From NCBI RefSeq assembly GCF_030811715.1, contig NZ_JAUSRH010000017.1:1-64000 (forward strand): DNA of 64,000 bases. Reading direction: 5' to 3'. The notes under the pieces were generated by a model. The model was not told the DNA's origin. It saw nothing but the letters and a program-made list of their open reading frames with translations, and searched no databases. Below are positions 33,014 through 42,040 of the stretch, piece after piece (within the stretch, counting starts at the first letter, position 1; every line of letters starts with the position of its first letter). Made by a program: the position numbers and the translations under genes. The DNA is from Sinomonas atrocyanea (GTDB lineage Bacteria; Actinomycetota; Actinomycetes; Actinomycetales; Micrococcaceae).

Positions 33014-34141
33014 ATGTCTCAAGAGAACTATGACGTCATCGTCGTCGGCTTGGGCCCGTGGGGCTCAGCTGCCGCATGGCACCTGTCCAGCCGCGGGAAG
33101 TCGGTACTGGCGCTGGATAAGTTCACCCCGCCCCACAAGGAGGGCTCGCACGGGGGCGCGACGCGTCTGGCACGCCAGTCCAGCAGCGCCGGCGAGCAGT
33201 ACACCGCCTTCACCAAGCGGACGTTCGAGCTCTGGGACCGTGTGGCAGCCGAGACCGGGACACAGATCCTGAACCGGACCGGGACGCTGTTCGTGGGCGA
33301 GCCCGGCTCGCTGTGGTTCGACAGGACCATCGGATCCCTGCAGGCCTCCGACTTCGAATTCGAGGCCATCGAGGCATCCGCCGCGCGCCGGCGATTCCCC
33401 TGGGCCCGGATCTCCGAGGCCGAGGTCGCCGTGTGGGAGCCGAACGGGACGGTAGCGCTCGTCGAGCCGGGGATCCGCGGCCTCCAGTCGGAGGCCCGCC
33501 GCCACGGTGCCGTCCTGCGCACCGGTGAGGAGGTTCTGGGGTGGGACGAGACCCCCGGGGGCGTCCTCGTCCAGACCGACCAGGGCCGGTACACCGCAGA
33601 CAAGCTCGTGGTCGCGGTCGGATCCAGGGCCAACCACCTCCTTCAGCTGGATCTGCCGTACAAGGTCGCCCGCCAGGTTCTGGCCAACTTCCGCCAGCCG
33701 CGCCCCGCCCTTCCCGCCGTGTACTTCGCCAAGCCGCCAGGGTCCACCGAGGCGCCGGCCTACGGCTGCTCGGAGCCCAACGGGGACTGGAAGTTCTCGG
33801 TCCCCGGGAAGGAAGACTGGATCGACCCCGACGACCTCGCCCAGGACCTGCGGTCCGGGGACCTCGAGAGGATCCTCCAGGTGCTCCACGACCGGATGCC
33901 CGGCATCGACCTCGAGCCGCGGTCCACCACGGTGTGCATGTGGGCCGAAGTCGAGGACGGGCACTGGGTGATCGGCCAGCACCCCCAGTCCTCGAGGGTC
34001 ATCATCGGCACCGGCGACATGGGCCGCGGATACCGGTACGCACCCGCGGTGGGCGAGATGCTGGCGGACCACGTCGACGAGGTCCCCCGTCCCGACACCG
34101 ACCTGTTCGTGCCCTCGCGCTTCGCCGCATCCAGGGCCTAG
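33014..34141 (+). CDS. FAD-dependent amine oxidase (N-methyl amino acid oxidase family), copy 2
   Basis: 375 residues. The FAD motif is 'VVGLGPWGSAAAWHL', followed by 'GSHGGATRLAR' and 'VCMWAEVEDGHW', whose Cys aligns with the covalent flavin Cys of monomeric sarcosine oxidase. 'GTGDMGRGYRYAPAVGE' replaces the usual GHGxKF motif, so its substrate may differ from sarcosine. It could remove N-methyl groups from, or deaminate, the amine fed to the next gene's kinase. GGAGGAA lies close to ATG 33014. The next gene starts 11 bases on. Confidence 0.87.
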   Translation: MSQENYDVIVVGLGPWGSAAAWHLSSRGKSVLALDKFTPPHKEGSHGGATRLARQSSSAGEQYTAFTKRTFELWDRVAAETGTQILNRTGTLFVGEPGSLWFDRTIGSLQASDFEFEAIEASAARRRFPWARISEAEVAVWEPNGTVALVEPGIRGLQSEARRHGAVLRTGEEVLGWDETPGGVLVQTDQGRYTADKLVVAVGSRANHLLQLDLPYKVARQVLANFRQPRPALPAVYFAKPPGSTEAPAYGCSEPNGDWKFSVPGKEDWIDPDDLAQDLRSGDLERILQVLHDRMPGIDLEPRSTTVCMWAEVEDGHWVIGQHPQSSRVIIGTGDMGRGYRYAPAVGEMLADHVDEVPRPDTDLFVPSRFAASRA

Positions 34142-34152
34142 CGGAGCACACC

Positions 34153-35106
34153 ATGACCACGACCACCATTTCCGAGCACGAGCTCGAGATCATCCGCACG
34201 ATCCTCTCCGCCGCCCCGGGATGGACGGACATCACCGCATACCCGCTCTCCGGCGGGAACGCGCATAAGAACTACCGGGTCGAGAGCAGCGACCGCAGCT
34301 GCGTCGTGAAGGTATGGAACAACTACTGGACCTCAGTCGGAGTATGTCCCGAGGCCGAGGTGGTCCTCCAGAACTCGAGGACCGCCGCAGAAGTGGGAGT
34401 GGGAGCTCCCGTGATCGCGGTGTCGACCGAACCACCCGGCATCGGCCTGGACTTCCTCACCGGCGGCCACCCACGGCTGCAGGAGGACCCTGACGCCGTC
34501 GAGAGGCTGGTCCCCGCACTCAAGCGCCTCCACAACTCCGGACGCCGTTTCGCCAACGCAGTCAATCCCTTCGAGGTCGCCCGGGAAAGGTTCGCCGCCG
34601 CCCGTGCCCGCAGCATCCCATTCCCCGCCGGCTTCGAGGTGATCGAGCGCATCATCGACCGCCTCGAGCACACCCTGGCCCTCGACCCCGCAGCGTTCGT
34701 CCCGTGCCATCTGGACATCTGGGACGCCAACATCGTCAAAGCCACACCCTCGGGGCCCTACCGCATCATCGACTGGGACCTCAGCGGCAACTCCGACCCC
34801 GGGTACGAGCTCGGCTTCGTCGCCGCGTTCAACGGCTTCGACCCCGAGAGGTCACAAGCCCTCTTCCAGGCCTACTTCGGCAGCGCGAACCCCGTAGCGC
34901 TGGCCCGCGCCAGGCTCTTCATGACGGTCGCCCACTGGTCGAACTGCGCCCTGTGGATCACCGCCTTGGGCAACACCGACCCCAACGAAGGCTCGGACTT
35001 CGAAGGCGAACTCCGGACCAGCTGGGAGGGGCTGCTCACCAGCGTCACCACAGCCGACTTCCACCACGCCATCGCGCAGGCAGCCAAGCCCGGCGCCCTG
35101 GTCTAG
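34153..35106 (+). CDS. Aminoalcohol kinase-like phosphotransferase (choline/ethanolamine kinase, APH fold)
   Basis: 317 residues. The glycine-rich loop '[11 protein letters not shown]' lies at 33-43 and Lys53 ('VVKVW') is the ATP lysine. The Brenner motif 'HLDIWDAN' has His186, Asp188 and Asn193, and 'IDWDLSG' supplies Asp207/Asp209 for Mg. This matches choline/ethanolamine kinases and hydroxylysine kinase better than antibiotic-resistance enzymes. With the phospho-lyase homologue downstream, it probably makes the O-phosphate of an aminoalcohol. GGAG precedes ATG 34153. The substrate is inferred from context only. Confidence 0.82.
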   Translation: MTTTTISEHELEIIRTILSAAPGWTDITAYPLSGGNAHKNYRVESSDRSCVVKVWNNYWTSVGVCPEAEVVLQNSRTAAEVGVGAPVIAVSTEPPGIGLDFLTGGHPRLQEDPDAVERLVPALKRLHNSGRRFANAVNPFEVARERFAAARARSIPFPAGFEVIERIIDRLEHTLALDPAAFVPCHLDIWDANIVKATPSGPYRIIDWDLSGNSDPGYELGFVAAFNGFDPERSQALFQAYFGSANPVALARARLFMTVAHWSNCALWITALGNTDPNEGSDFEGELRTSWEGLLTSVTTADFHHAIAQAAKPGALV

Positions 35107-35176
35107 GCCCCTCTGCCAATGCCTCGGCCCCCGGGCCGGCACCACATCTGATCATCACAGCTCAAGGAGTACCCAA

Positions 35177-35575
35177 ATGACGGACATCTCTCTCAACGAA
35201 GCCCAGGAGGTGCTCCAGGCCGCGCACGAAGCGGCCTTGGAAGCGCAGACCAACATGAACATCGCGGTGGTCGATGCAGGAGGAAACCTGAAGGCCTTCA
35301 CCCGGATGGACGGGGCCTGGCTCGGCAGCATCGACATCGCGGTGAAGAAGGCTCGGACGGCACGCTACTTCGATATGCCGACCGGAGACCTCGGCGCCCT
35401 CTCCCAGCCCGGAGAGCCCCTCTTCAACATCGAGGTCTCCAACGGCGGCCTCATCACCTTCCCCGGGGGGATCCCGCTGCTCAAGGACGGCGCGGTCATC
35501 GGAGCGATCGGAGTCAGCGGAAGCACGGTCGAGGACGACCACTCCGTCGCAAGCGCAGGCGCGGCGGCGCTCTGA
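35177..35575 (+). CDS. HbpS/GlcG (DUF336) family protein
   Basis: 132 residues, a complete single domain with '[21 protein letters not shown]' near 26 (shown as the family's first conserved block) and '[19 protein letters not shown]' near 95. Related proteins bind haem or cobalamin or occur in glycolate, propanediol and amine catabolic operons (PduO C-terminal type). It lies between the kinase and phospho-lyase genes, hinting at an accessory role in that pathway. AAGGAG precedes the ATG by seven bases. Confidence 0.88.
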   Translation: MTDISLNEAQEVLQAAHEAALEAQTNMNIAVVDAGGNLKAFTRMDGAWLGSIDIAVKKARTARYFDMPTGDLGALSQPGEPLFNIEVSNGGLITFPGGIPLLKDGAVIGAIGVSGSTVEDDHSVASAGAAAL

Positions 35576-35655
35576 GCACCGGCGCGGTGACCGGCCCGCT
35601 CCAGGCGCCGGTCACCGCCGCCCACCGCACTTCACCCTTCACCCTGAGGAAAGCC

Positions 35656-36981
35656 ATGACACTCGAAACCACCGCAATCCAGACAACCGGGGCGCCCCCG
35701 GAGCACTCCCTGCTGGAAAGGCGGGGAAGGACCCTCGGCAGCCACTCCCCGCTGTTCTACACAGAGCCGCTGGAGATCGTTGAGGGAGAGGGCGTCTGGG
35801 TCCGCGACGCTGCAGGGAAGACCTACCTCGACGTCTACAACAACGTCCCACACGTGGGACACTCCAACCCGGCGGTCCGCGAAGCCATCGCAGCACAGCT
35901 GCTCAAGGTCAACCTGCACACCCGCTATCTGCACAGCCGTGTAGTGGAGTATGCAGAGAAGCTCCTTGCGACCTTCGACGAGCCCCTCGACCGCGTCTTC
36001 TTCACCAACAGTGGATCGGAGGCGAACGAACTCGCCCTGCGCATCGCCAGGCAGCACACCGGAAACACCGGAATCCTGATTTCCGACCACAGCTACCACG
36101 GCAACACCACCACCCTGGCAGAACTGACCACCGCGCTCAGGGTGAAGGAACCACTCGGTCCACATGTGCGGACGCTGACCATCCCGGACGCCTACGGACT
36201 CACCTCCGCCAAGGAGAAACGGCTCCTTGCACAGGGACTCACCGAGGTCGACGCGGCCATCGCCTCCCTCGAAGTGAGCGGACACGGGCTCTCAGCGATC
36301 CTGTTCGACCCCATCTTCTCCACCGAAGGCCTGTTGAAGACCCCCCGCGGCTACATCGAGGCCGTCGCAGAGCGGGTCCACGCTGCAGGCGGTCTGGTCG
36401 TCGCCGACGAAGTCCAGTCAGGATTTGGGCGCATCGGAGCCCACATGTGGGGGCACCAGGCCTACGGAACGACGCCCGATCTGGTCACCCTCGGCAAGCC
36501 CATGGGCAACGGCCATCCCGTCGGTGCAACCGTGACATCCGCCGCCCTCATGGACGAGTTCGGCGAGAACAACACCTACTTCAACACCTTCGCCGGGAAC
36601 CCAGTCTCTGCCTCTGCCGCCCTGGCCGTCCTGCAGGTCATGGAAGACCACAACCTACTGGACAGCACCCGGCGCCTCGGACGGTTCATCAACCGCGAAC
36701 TCCGCGCACTCGCCCTAGGCAATCCGCGCATCAAGAGCGTCAGGGGAACCGGCCTGTTCTTCGGCCTCGAAATCGTCAGGCCGACCGACTCAGAGCCAGA
36801 TCCCGAGACCACCAAGGCGATCGTCGAAGACCTCCGCAACAGAGGAGTCCTCATCGGCCGAATCGGCCGCCACGACAACGTGCTGAAGATGCGGCCGCCC
36901 ATCGTCTTCGAACGCCAGCATGCCGAGATCATGCTGGACCGCGTCCGACTTGCTCTGGAAGCCCAAGGCGTAGCCGACTGA
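35656..36981 (+). CDS. Class III aminotransferase homologue, probable aminoalcohol-phosphate phospho-lyase
   Basis: 441 residues, PLP-dependent. 'FTNSGSEANELALRIAR' and 'VVADEVQSGFGR' (Asp251) are class III hallmarks, and Lys281 in 'LGKPMGNG' is the Schiff-base lysine. At 60-69, 'VYNNVPHVGH' replaces the usual aminotransferase sequence; the Asn-Asn-Val-x-His-Val-Gly-His form is what I know from ethanolamine-phosphate and phosphohydroxylysine phospho-lyases and an Arthrobacter phospholyase. Expected reaction: O-phosphoethanolamine or a homologue to aldehyde, ammonia and phosphate. TGAGGAAAG precedes ATG 35656. Ordinary transamination is the alternative. Confidence 0.82.
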   Translation: MTLETTAIQTTGAPPEHSLLERRGRTLGSHSPLFYTEPLEIVEGEGVWVRDAAGKTYLDVYNNVPHVGHSNPAVREAIAAQLLKVNLHTRYLHSRVVEYAEKLLATFDEPLDRVFFTNSGSEANELALRIARQHTGNTGILISDHSYHGNTTTLAELTTALRVKEPLGPHVRTLTIPDAYGLTSAKEKRLLAQGLTEVDAAIASLEVSGHGLSAILFDPIFSTEGLLKTPRGYIEAVAERVHAAGGLVVADEVQSGFGRIGAHMWGHQAYGTTPDLVTLGKPMGNGHPVGATVTSAALMDEFGENNTYFNTFAGNPVSASAALAVLQVMEDHNLLDSTRRLGRFINRELRALALGNPRIKSVRGTGLFFGLEIVRPTDSEPDPETTKAIVEDLRNRGVLIGRIGRHDNVLKMRPPIVFERQHAEIMLDRVRLALEAQGVAD

Positions 36982-37063
36982 CACGCCGTGCATGGCCTGG
37001 TGATGCCCCGCCGGCTTGGGAACGATGAGCGAGCCCCAGAGACATACAGCCAGAGGAGCGACC

Positions 37064-37288
37064 ATGATGGAACAGACAAGCCCTCGGCATCCAGCCCTGA
37101 GACGGCGAGGCTGCTGGACACCGAGCGTCGGCGACCGAGTCGAGCTGCGCAAGGGCAAGACAACGTTTCAGGCCGGACAGGTCGAGACCGTCATGCCTGA
37201 TAATTCCGGGTTCTGGATCGCGCCTGAAGGGGTCGGCCAGCGCCGCTACGTCTTGGTCGGAGATGACTCCTTCGAGATCTGGGCCTAG
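37064..37288 (+). CDS. Small conserved protein, paralogue of the protein at 16044-16277
   Basis: 74 residues. The N-terminal 20 are basic; the rest is one compact domain: 'VGDRVELRKG', Phe-x-Ala-Gly-x-Val, Pro, Ser-Gly-Phe-Trp-Ile, Arg-Arg-Tyr, and a final 'FEIWA'. The spacing of Gly, Phe-Trp, Arg-Arg and the terminal Glu-Ile/Val matches the other small protein, so they are homologous. AGAGGAG sits seven bases before the first of two adjacent ATGs. It follows the phospho-lyase gene and may be its last operon member. Confidence 0.65.
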   Translation: MMEQTSPRHPALRRRGCWTPSVGDRVELRKGKTTFQAGQVETVMPDNSGFWIAPEGVGQRRYVLVGDDSFEIWA

Positions 37289-37434
37289 CCCTGCGACGGC
37301 TTCCAGAGAGAGGTCCCAGTCGGCCTCAGAGGATGACATGGGGCGCCTTCTTTGGCATATCGGAAGGCGATGACGGCACCAGGCCGGACCGTCCGACGAC
37401 GGCGCACGGCCCGGTGCGAGGCCTCTCCCCCGGG

Positions 37435-38847
37435 TCAGCGGCTGATGACCTTGGGGGCGGCGACCGCCTTGAGGCCGGCGACGCCGAATTCCTGCCCGTA
37501 GCCGGACTGCTTGGTCCCGCCGAAGGGCACGTCCGGGTTGAGGGTGCCGTGCTGGTTGATCCACACGGTTCCGGCCTGGATCAGCTTGGCGACCGCCACG
37601 GCGGCATCGATGTCATCGGACCAGACAGAGGCGCCTAGCCCCTGCTCGGAGGCATTGGCGCGGCGGATCGCGTCGTCGACGTCGGTGTACCTGATAACGG
37701 GGATGGCGGGCCCGAACTGCTCCTCGTCCACGAGACGCGAGCCGTCCTCGATGTCAGCGACGACGGTGGCCCGGTAGAAGAGGGGCCCGAGTTCGGGAGC
37801 GGGCTCGCCGCCGGCCACGATGCGGGCGCCACGGGCGCGGGCGTCGTCGACGAGGTCCTTGACGATGTCGAACTGGCTCTGGTTCTGCAGCGGGCCGAGC
37901 ACATTCCCGCCCTCCAGGCCGGGCCCCATGGGCAGTGCGCGGGCCAGCTCGGCGAGGGCCTCGACCACGTCGTCGTAGACGGAGTCATGGACGTAGAGGC
38001 GCTTGAGCGCGGCACAGGTCTGGCCGGTGTTGATGAAGCACCCCCAGAACAGGTTCTCGGCGATCGCCTGGGCATCGGTGCCGGGAAGGACGATGCCCGG
38101 GTCGTTCCCGCCGAGCTCGAGGGTGAGGCGGGCGAGGTTCTGGGCCGATGAGGCGACGATCTTGCGTCCGGCCTCGGTCGAGCCGGTGAACATGATCTTG
38201 TCCAGTCCACGGTGGGCGGCGATCGCGGCGCCGACCTCCCTGTTGCCGGACACCACGGTGAGGACGCCCTCGGGCAGGTGGCGGTTGAAGATCTCGGCGA
38301 GGGCGAGGACCGACAGCGGGGTGAAGCTGCTCGGCTTGGCCACCACCGTGTTGCCCATCCGCAGCGAGGGGGCGATCTGCCAGACCGTGATCATCATCGG
38401 CCAGTTCCACGGTCCGATGGCCCCGACGACGCCGAGGGCGTCGTAGTGCAGCTCGGAGCGGGCGCCGCCTGCCTCGAAGACGACCTCGGGTTCGAGGACA
38501 GTGTTCGCCGCGTTGCGGGTCCACACCGCGCAGGCGCCGACCTCGAAGCGGGCGTTGGGGCCGTCGAGGGGCTTGCCCTGCTCGCGGGAGAGGATGCGGG
38601 CGAGTTCCTCGAGGTTGGCCTCGAGGTCGTCCGCGATGGCGTTGAGGATGCGGGACCGCTCCGCGTGGCCGAGCGCGTTCCAGGCTGGCTGGGCGGCGCG
38701 GGCGGCGGTGATCGCTGCTTCGAGGTCGTCGAGCCCGTGGACGGGCGCGTGCCCGATGATCTCGCGGGTCGCTGCGTCCGGGATGGGGCGGCCGTGGCCT
38801 TCTGGGACGGTGATGGCGTTGAGGATCGACGTCGTCGTCGTGGTCAT
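37435..38847 (-). CDS. Aldehyde dehydrogenase, copy 2
   Basis: 470 residues; Glu244 in 'LTLELGGNDPG', Cys278 in 'NTGQTC', 'GPWNWPM' near 145. Large blocks are identical to the enzyme at 27349-28767, for example around the nucleophile and the cofactor domain, so this is a paralogue. AGGAG precedes ATG 38847 by seven bases. It closes a minus-strand operon APC permease, MoaF-like protein, aldehyde dehydrogenase, consistent with oxidising aldehydes produced by the neighbouring monoamine oxidase. Confidence 0.93.
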   Translation of the reverse strand: MTTTTTSILNAITVPEGHGRPIPDAATREIIGHAPVHGLDDLEAAITAARAAQPAWNALGHAERSRILNAIADDLEANLEELARILSREQGKPLDGPNARFEVGACAVWTRNAANTVLEPEVVFEAGGARSELHYDALGVVGAIGPWNWPMMITVWQIAPSLRMGNTVVAKPSSFTPLSVLALAEIFNRHLPEGVLTVVSGNREVGAAIAAHRGLDKIMFTGSTEAGRKIVASSAQNLARLTLELGGNDPGIVLPGTDAQAIAENLFWGCFINTGQTCAALKRLYVHDSVYDDVVEALAELARALPMGPGLEGGNVLGPLQNQSQFDIVKDLVDDARARGARIVAGGEPAPELGPLFYRATVVADIEDGSRLVDEEQFGPAIPVIRYTDVDDAIRRANASEQGLGASVWSDDIDAAVAVAKLIQAGTVWINQHGTLNPDVPFGGTKQSGYGQEFGVAGLKAVAAPKVISR

Positions 38848-38888
38848 GGTGGTCTCCTGTGGTGCTCTCTTCGGGGTTCGCCTGCGGG

Positions 38889-39704
38889 TCATTCGGCCGG
38901 GTACGGGGTGTCGTCGAGGATGGTGAACTGGCTGTCGAAGGGCAGGTGCACGGTGTCCAGGGTCGGCCCGTCCCAGCAGAACATCCGCCCGATGGAGCGG
39001 GCGTTGGCCAGGTCGATGACGACGATCGACTCGACCGGCATGACGGTCTCGCTCCAGTGGAGGAGGACGAGGCCGTCGGCGAGCTCGAAGACCTGGATGG
39101 GGTCTGCGTCGGCGAGGCCCACCTCGCCTCCCTTGACGCAGTGCCAGACGAAGGTGCCGGAGTTGAGGTAGATGTGCTCGTAGTGCTCGGTCGGGCTGTA
39201 GCGGTAGTAGATCCGCTTGCCGACGAGTTCGCTGGTGCGCTTGCGGGGCTCGATCTCGCCGGTGCCCGTGACGCGGCCGGAGAGGATCCCGGTCTGCAGA
39301 CGGACCTTGCCGTCGCGGTCGACGAAGGACGAGTCCGCGACTGTCACCCGCCCGTCCGACTGGTCGATCACCATGGAGACGTCACTGGCGTGGACGCCCT
39401 CGCCCTTGACGAAGTCGACGAAGAAGATGCCCGGGCGCACCTCCACGGCGCGGTAGGGATGGGTTCCCGACTGCCCGGTGCCCTTCCCGTCAGTGATCGT
39501 CCAGGTGATCTGTCCGTCGGCGAACGTGTGCTCGATCGTCCAGCCGTTCTCGAAGCGGACTTCGATGGGAGCTCCTTCGAGGCCAGCGCTGGCCGGCAGA
39601 CTGGGCTCGCCGAAGCCGTCGAGCATCATCGTGACGTCGGGCCACTGGTCGGTGGGGACGTAGCCCTGCTCGGTCGGGGAGAGCTGCTGAGGGGTGGTCG
39701 GCAT
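38889..39704 (-). CDS. MoaF domain protein
   Basis: 271 residues, beta-rich with no signal peptide. Two lipocalin-like halves are visible: about 40-150 ('VRFENGWTIEHTFADGQITW') and about 160-270 ('RIYYRYSPTEHYEHIYLN'), matching the N- and C-terminal MoaF domains. MoaF is known from the monoamine-inducible moa operon of Klebsiella; its biochemical role is not firmly established, but a fold that binds small hydrophobic ligands is plausible. Its place between a permease and an aldehyde dehydrogenase supports a monoamine pathway. AAGGA precedes the ATG. Confidence 0.82.
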   Translation of the reverse strand: MPTTPQQLSPTEQGYVPTDQWPDVTMMLDGFGEPSLPASAGLEGAPIEVRFENGWTIEHTFADGQITWTITDGKGTGQSGTHPYRAVEVRPGIFFVDFVKGEGVHASDVSMVIDQSDGRVTVADSSFVDRDGKVRLQTGILSGRVTGTGEIEPRKRTSELVGKRIYYRYSPTEHYEHIYLNSGTFVWHCVKGGEVGLADADPIQVFELADGLVLLHWSETVMPVESIVVIDLANARSIGRMFCWDGPTLDTVHLPFDSQFTILDDTPYPAE

Positions 39705-39763
39705 GGGAGTTCCTTACGTTGGTGGTTCTGCAGAGGAGTGTTGGGACTAGGGGGCGGACCCGG

Positions 39764-41209
39764 TCAGCCGCCGGCGGTGGCGATGCGGTCGAAGTCGATG
39801 TCCTTCTTGAGGAGCGGGAGGACCGCCCCGGCGGCGAAGGCCACGGGGATGGACCACAGCAGCTGCCTCGCGATGGAGCCGTCGCCGGAGAGCATCGCGT
39901 CGTAGTTCGCGATCGCGATCACCAGGACGGTGACCATGAGCACGACCGAGGCGGCCGGGGCGACCCGAGTGCTCCAGAATCCGCGCTCGAGCTTCTCGCG
40001 GATGAAGAAGACGAGGATGGAGACAGAGGCGAAGCCCATCATGACGATGAAGCCCACGGTGCCCAGGGCGACGAACCAGGAGAAGACGACCACGATCGGA
40101 TCGGCCCCGGACCAGAGGAAGGCCATGAGGATCACGGCGATCACCAGTCCGTTCACCAGGGCCGCGGCGGCGGGGACCTGCGACTTCTTCGACACCCGCG
40201 AGAGCGGCTTCGGCAGAGCCCCTCCCCGGGCGAGGGCGAAGACGTAGCGGGAGAACATGTTCTGAATCCCGATGAGCATCGCGATGAAGCTCGAGACGAC
40301 CAGGACCTGCATCGTGATGTCCAGCCACGGCCCGACGTACTTGGCGGCGACCGAGAAGACAATCCCGGCCAGGTCGTTTGCCGCAGCGTCCTGGACCTTG
40401 TCCGGGCCGACCGCCACGCTCACGGCCCACGTGGCCACGGTGTAGAAGATGCCGACGAAGATGATCACCGCGAACAGTGCGCGGGGAATGGTCCGACGAG
40501 GCTCGCGGGCCTCCTCCGCGAAGACGGTCGTGGCCTCGAAGGTCGTGAAGCAGGCGAAGACGAACAGCACCGCCACGCCGAGCCCGGGCTGGACCAGCTG
40601 GGACGGGGCGAAGCTCACCAGCGACATGTCCTTGCCGCCCGATCCCGCCACGATCCCGATGATCAGGGCGGCGATGGCAATGACCTCCAGGACCAGCAGT
40701 ACCCCGAGGATGCGCAGGTTCAGGTCCACTCCGCGCATGGTGAGCGCGGTGGTGATGATCAGGAACCCGAGCACCCATCCCCACACTGGCAGGTCCACGC
40801 CGAACAGACGCGAGGCGAGCTGCTGCGCGAATACCGCGAACTGGGCCCACAGCCCCACCTGGAGCGAAACGTACGTGACGATCACGATCCCGGCAGCGCC
40901 CGTGGCCGCGCGCCGTCCGAGGCCGCGCGAGATGTAGGCGACGAAGCCGCCCGCACTGACGATGTGGCGACTCATCTTCAGGTAGCCGACCGCGAAGACG
41001 GCGATGATGAGCGCGACCAAGACGTAGACGAGCGGGACGCCCGGACCCATGACGGAGAAGATCACCGGGCTCGCCCCCACGAATGCCGCCATCGGCGCCG
41101 CGGCGGAGACCACGAAGAAGGCGATTCCGATGCAGCCGAGGCTGTTGGACTTCAGTCGTGTCTCGCCGATGGACGGCGGCACCACGACCTCGTGCTGGGT
41201 ATTGCTCAT
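39764..41209 (-). CDS. APC family amine/amino acid permease, copy 2
   Basis: 481 residues and 12-14 membrane helices. It aligns end to end with the permease at 29803-31254 (for example 'GGFVAYISRGLGRRAATG' here). It is the first gene of the MoaF/aldehyde dehydrogenase operon; AAGGAGG lies five bases before ATG 41209. Import of a monoamine is inferred from the operon. It is divergent from a TetR gene, and the operator candidate at 41333-41340 lies between. Confidence 0.9.
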   Translation of the reverse strand: MSNTQHEVVVPPSIGETRLKSNSLGCIGIAFFVVSAAAPMAAFVGASPVIFSVMGPGVPLVYVLVALIIAVFAVGYLKMSRHIVSAGGFVAYISRGLGRRAATGAAGIVIVTYVSLQVGLWAQFAVFAQQLASRLFGVDLPVWGWVLGFLIITTALTMRGVDLNLRILGVLLVLEVIAIAALIIGIVAGSGGKDMSLVSFAPSQLVQPGLGVAVLFVFACFTTFEATTVFAEEAREPRRTIPRALFAVIIFVGIFYTVATWAVSVAVGPDKVQDAAANDLAGIVFSVAAKYVGPWLDITMQVLVVSSFIAMLIGIQNMFSRYVFALARGGALPKPLSRVSKKSQVPAAAALVNGLVIAVILMAFLWSGADPIVVVFSWFVALGTVGFIVMMGFASVSILVFFIREKLERGFWSTRVAPAASVVLMVTVLVIAIANYDAMLSGDGSIARQLLWSIPVAFAAGAVLPLLKKDIDFDRIATAGG

Positions 41210-41332
41210 GGGTCCTCCTTTGGACCTGCTGCCCTGTGCGGGCGAGAGATTGTGGGACGCCTCGTCGGGGGCGAGTGCCGAGGCTGCAAGCTGGGCGTCC
41301 GATGCGGAATGGGATCCCTGGACCCATATTGA

Positions 41333-41345
41333 GCATCTGCTTAGT
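41333..41345. promoter_or_regulatory. Operator candidate, GCA-N2-TGC type
   Basis: GCATCTGC (41333-41340) followed by TTAGT, in an AT-rich island within GC-rich DNA. The same GCA-N2-TGC core, once also followed by TTAGT, occurs twice before the paralogous TetR gene at 43833. Confidence 0.55.
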
Positions 41346-41418
41346 GATAGAGATTACGAGCGCCCCTGAGGGGTGTCAAGGGGGTCTGCCAGAGCCCGGG
41401 ACCGCCTAAGCTGAACCT

Positions 41419-42006
41419 GTGAGCCGCGAGAAACGACAGCCCAGTCATGGAGAGGGCAGGGAAGCGCTCCTCGAAGCGGCGGTGCGGGTCGGTGCCCGCA
41501 AGGGCCTGCGCGGGCTGACCTTCCGCGCCGTGGCCGAGGAAGCCGGCCTGAACAACAGCCTCATCGCCCACCACTTCGGCACCCGGGACAGGCTGCTCGC
41601 CGCGGCGCTCGAATGGACAGTCGACCGCCTGATCGGCGCTGCCGACCTCAGCGAGTACGCGACCGACTCCACTGCCTTCCGCGAGGCCCTCATTCGGAAC
41701 GTCCTGTCCCAGCCCGACATCGAGATCTTCCAGTTCGAGATGGTGATCGAGGCAACGCGGAGGCCCGAGCTCCAGGAAGCAGTCCGTGAGCTCTACGGCC
41801 GCTACGTGGCCGCCCTGGCCGCCGGCCGCACCGCTCTCGGAGCCGAGGACAACCCCGGCCTGAACCGTGCCATGTTCGCTGCCTTGGACGGACTCACCCT
41901 CCAGTACTTCTGCAGGGCGATCACCGCAGAACAGCTCTCCGAGGCGGTCGAGGCACTGGGGGTCGCCGTCGGCGGCCCCGTCCGAGACGCGCGGCTGGCG
42001 CCCTAG
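41419..42006 (+). CDS. TetR family regulator (monoamine island, paralogue 1)
   Basis: 195 residues with the helix-turn-helix at about 20-65 ('EEAGLNNSLIAHHFGTRDRL') and an effector domain ending in 'FAALDGLTLQYF'. The next TetR in the island has the same recognition-helix pattern (NNSLIAHHFG / NNTLISHHFG) and C-terminal motif, so they are paralogues. GTG 41419 is leaderless: TAAGCT (41407-41412) ends six bases before it. It probably controls the divergent permease/MoaF/aldehyde dehydrogenase operon. Confidence 0.9.
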   Translation: MSREKRQPSHGEGREALLEAAVRVGARKGLRGLTFRAVAEEAGLNNSLIAHHFGTRDRLLAAALEWTVDRLIGAADLSEYATDSTAFREALIRNVLSQPDIEIFQFEMVIEATRRPELQEAVRELYGRYVAALAAGRTALGAEDNPGLNRAMFAALDGLTLQYFCRAITAEQLSEAVEALGVAVGGPVRDARLAP

Positions 42007-42040
42007 CCTGCCCAAGGGCCCAGCCGAGGGGCGGGGGCCG

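Noticed and set aside
34153-35106. Aminoglycoside-resistance phosphotransferase
   Set aside because: The fold motifs fit choline/ethanolamine and hydroxylysine kinases, and the operon is catabolic.
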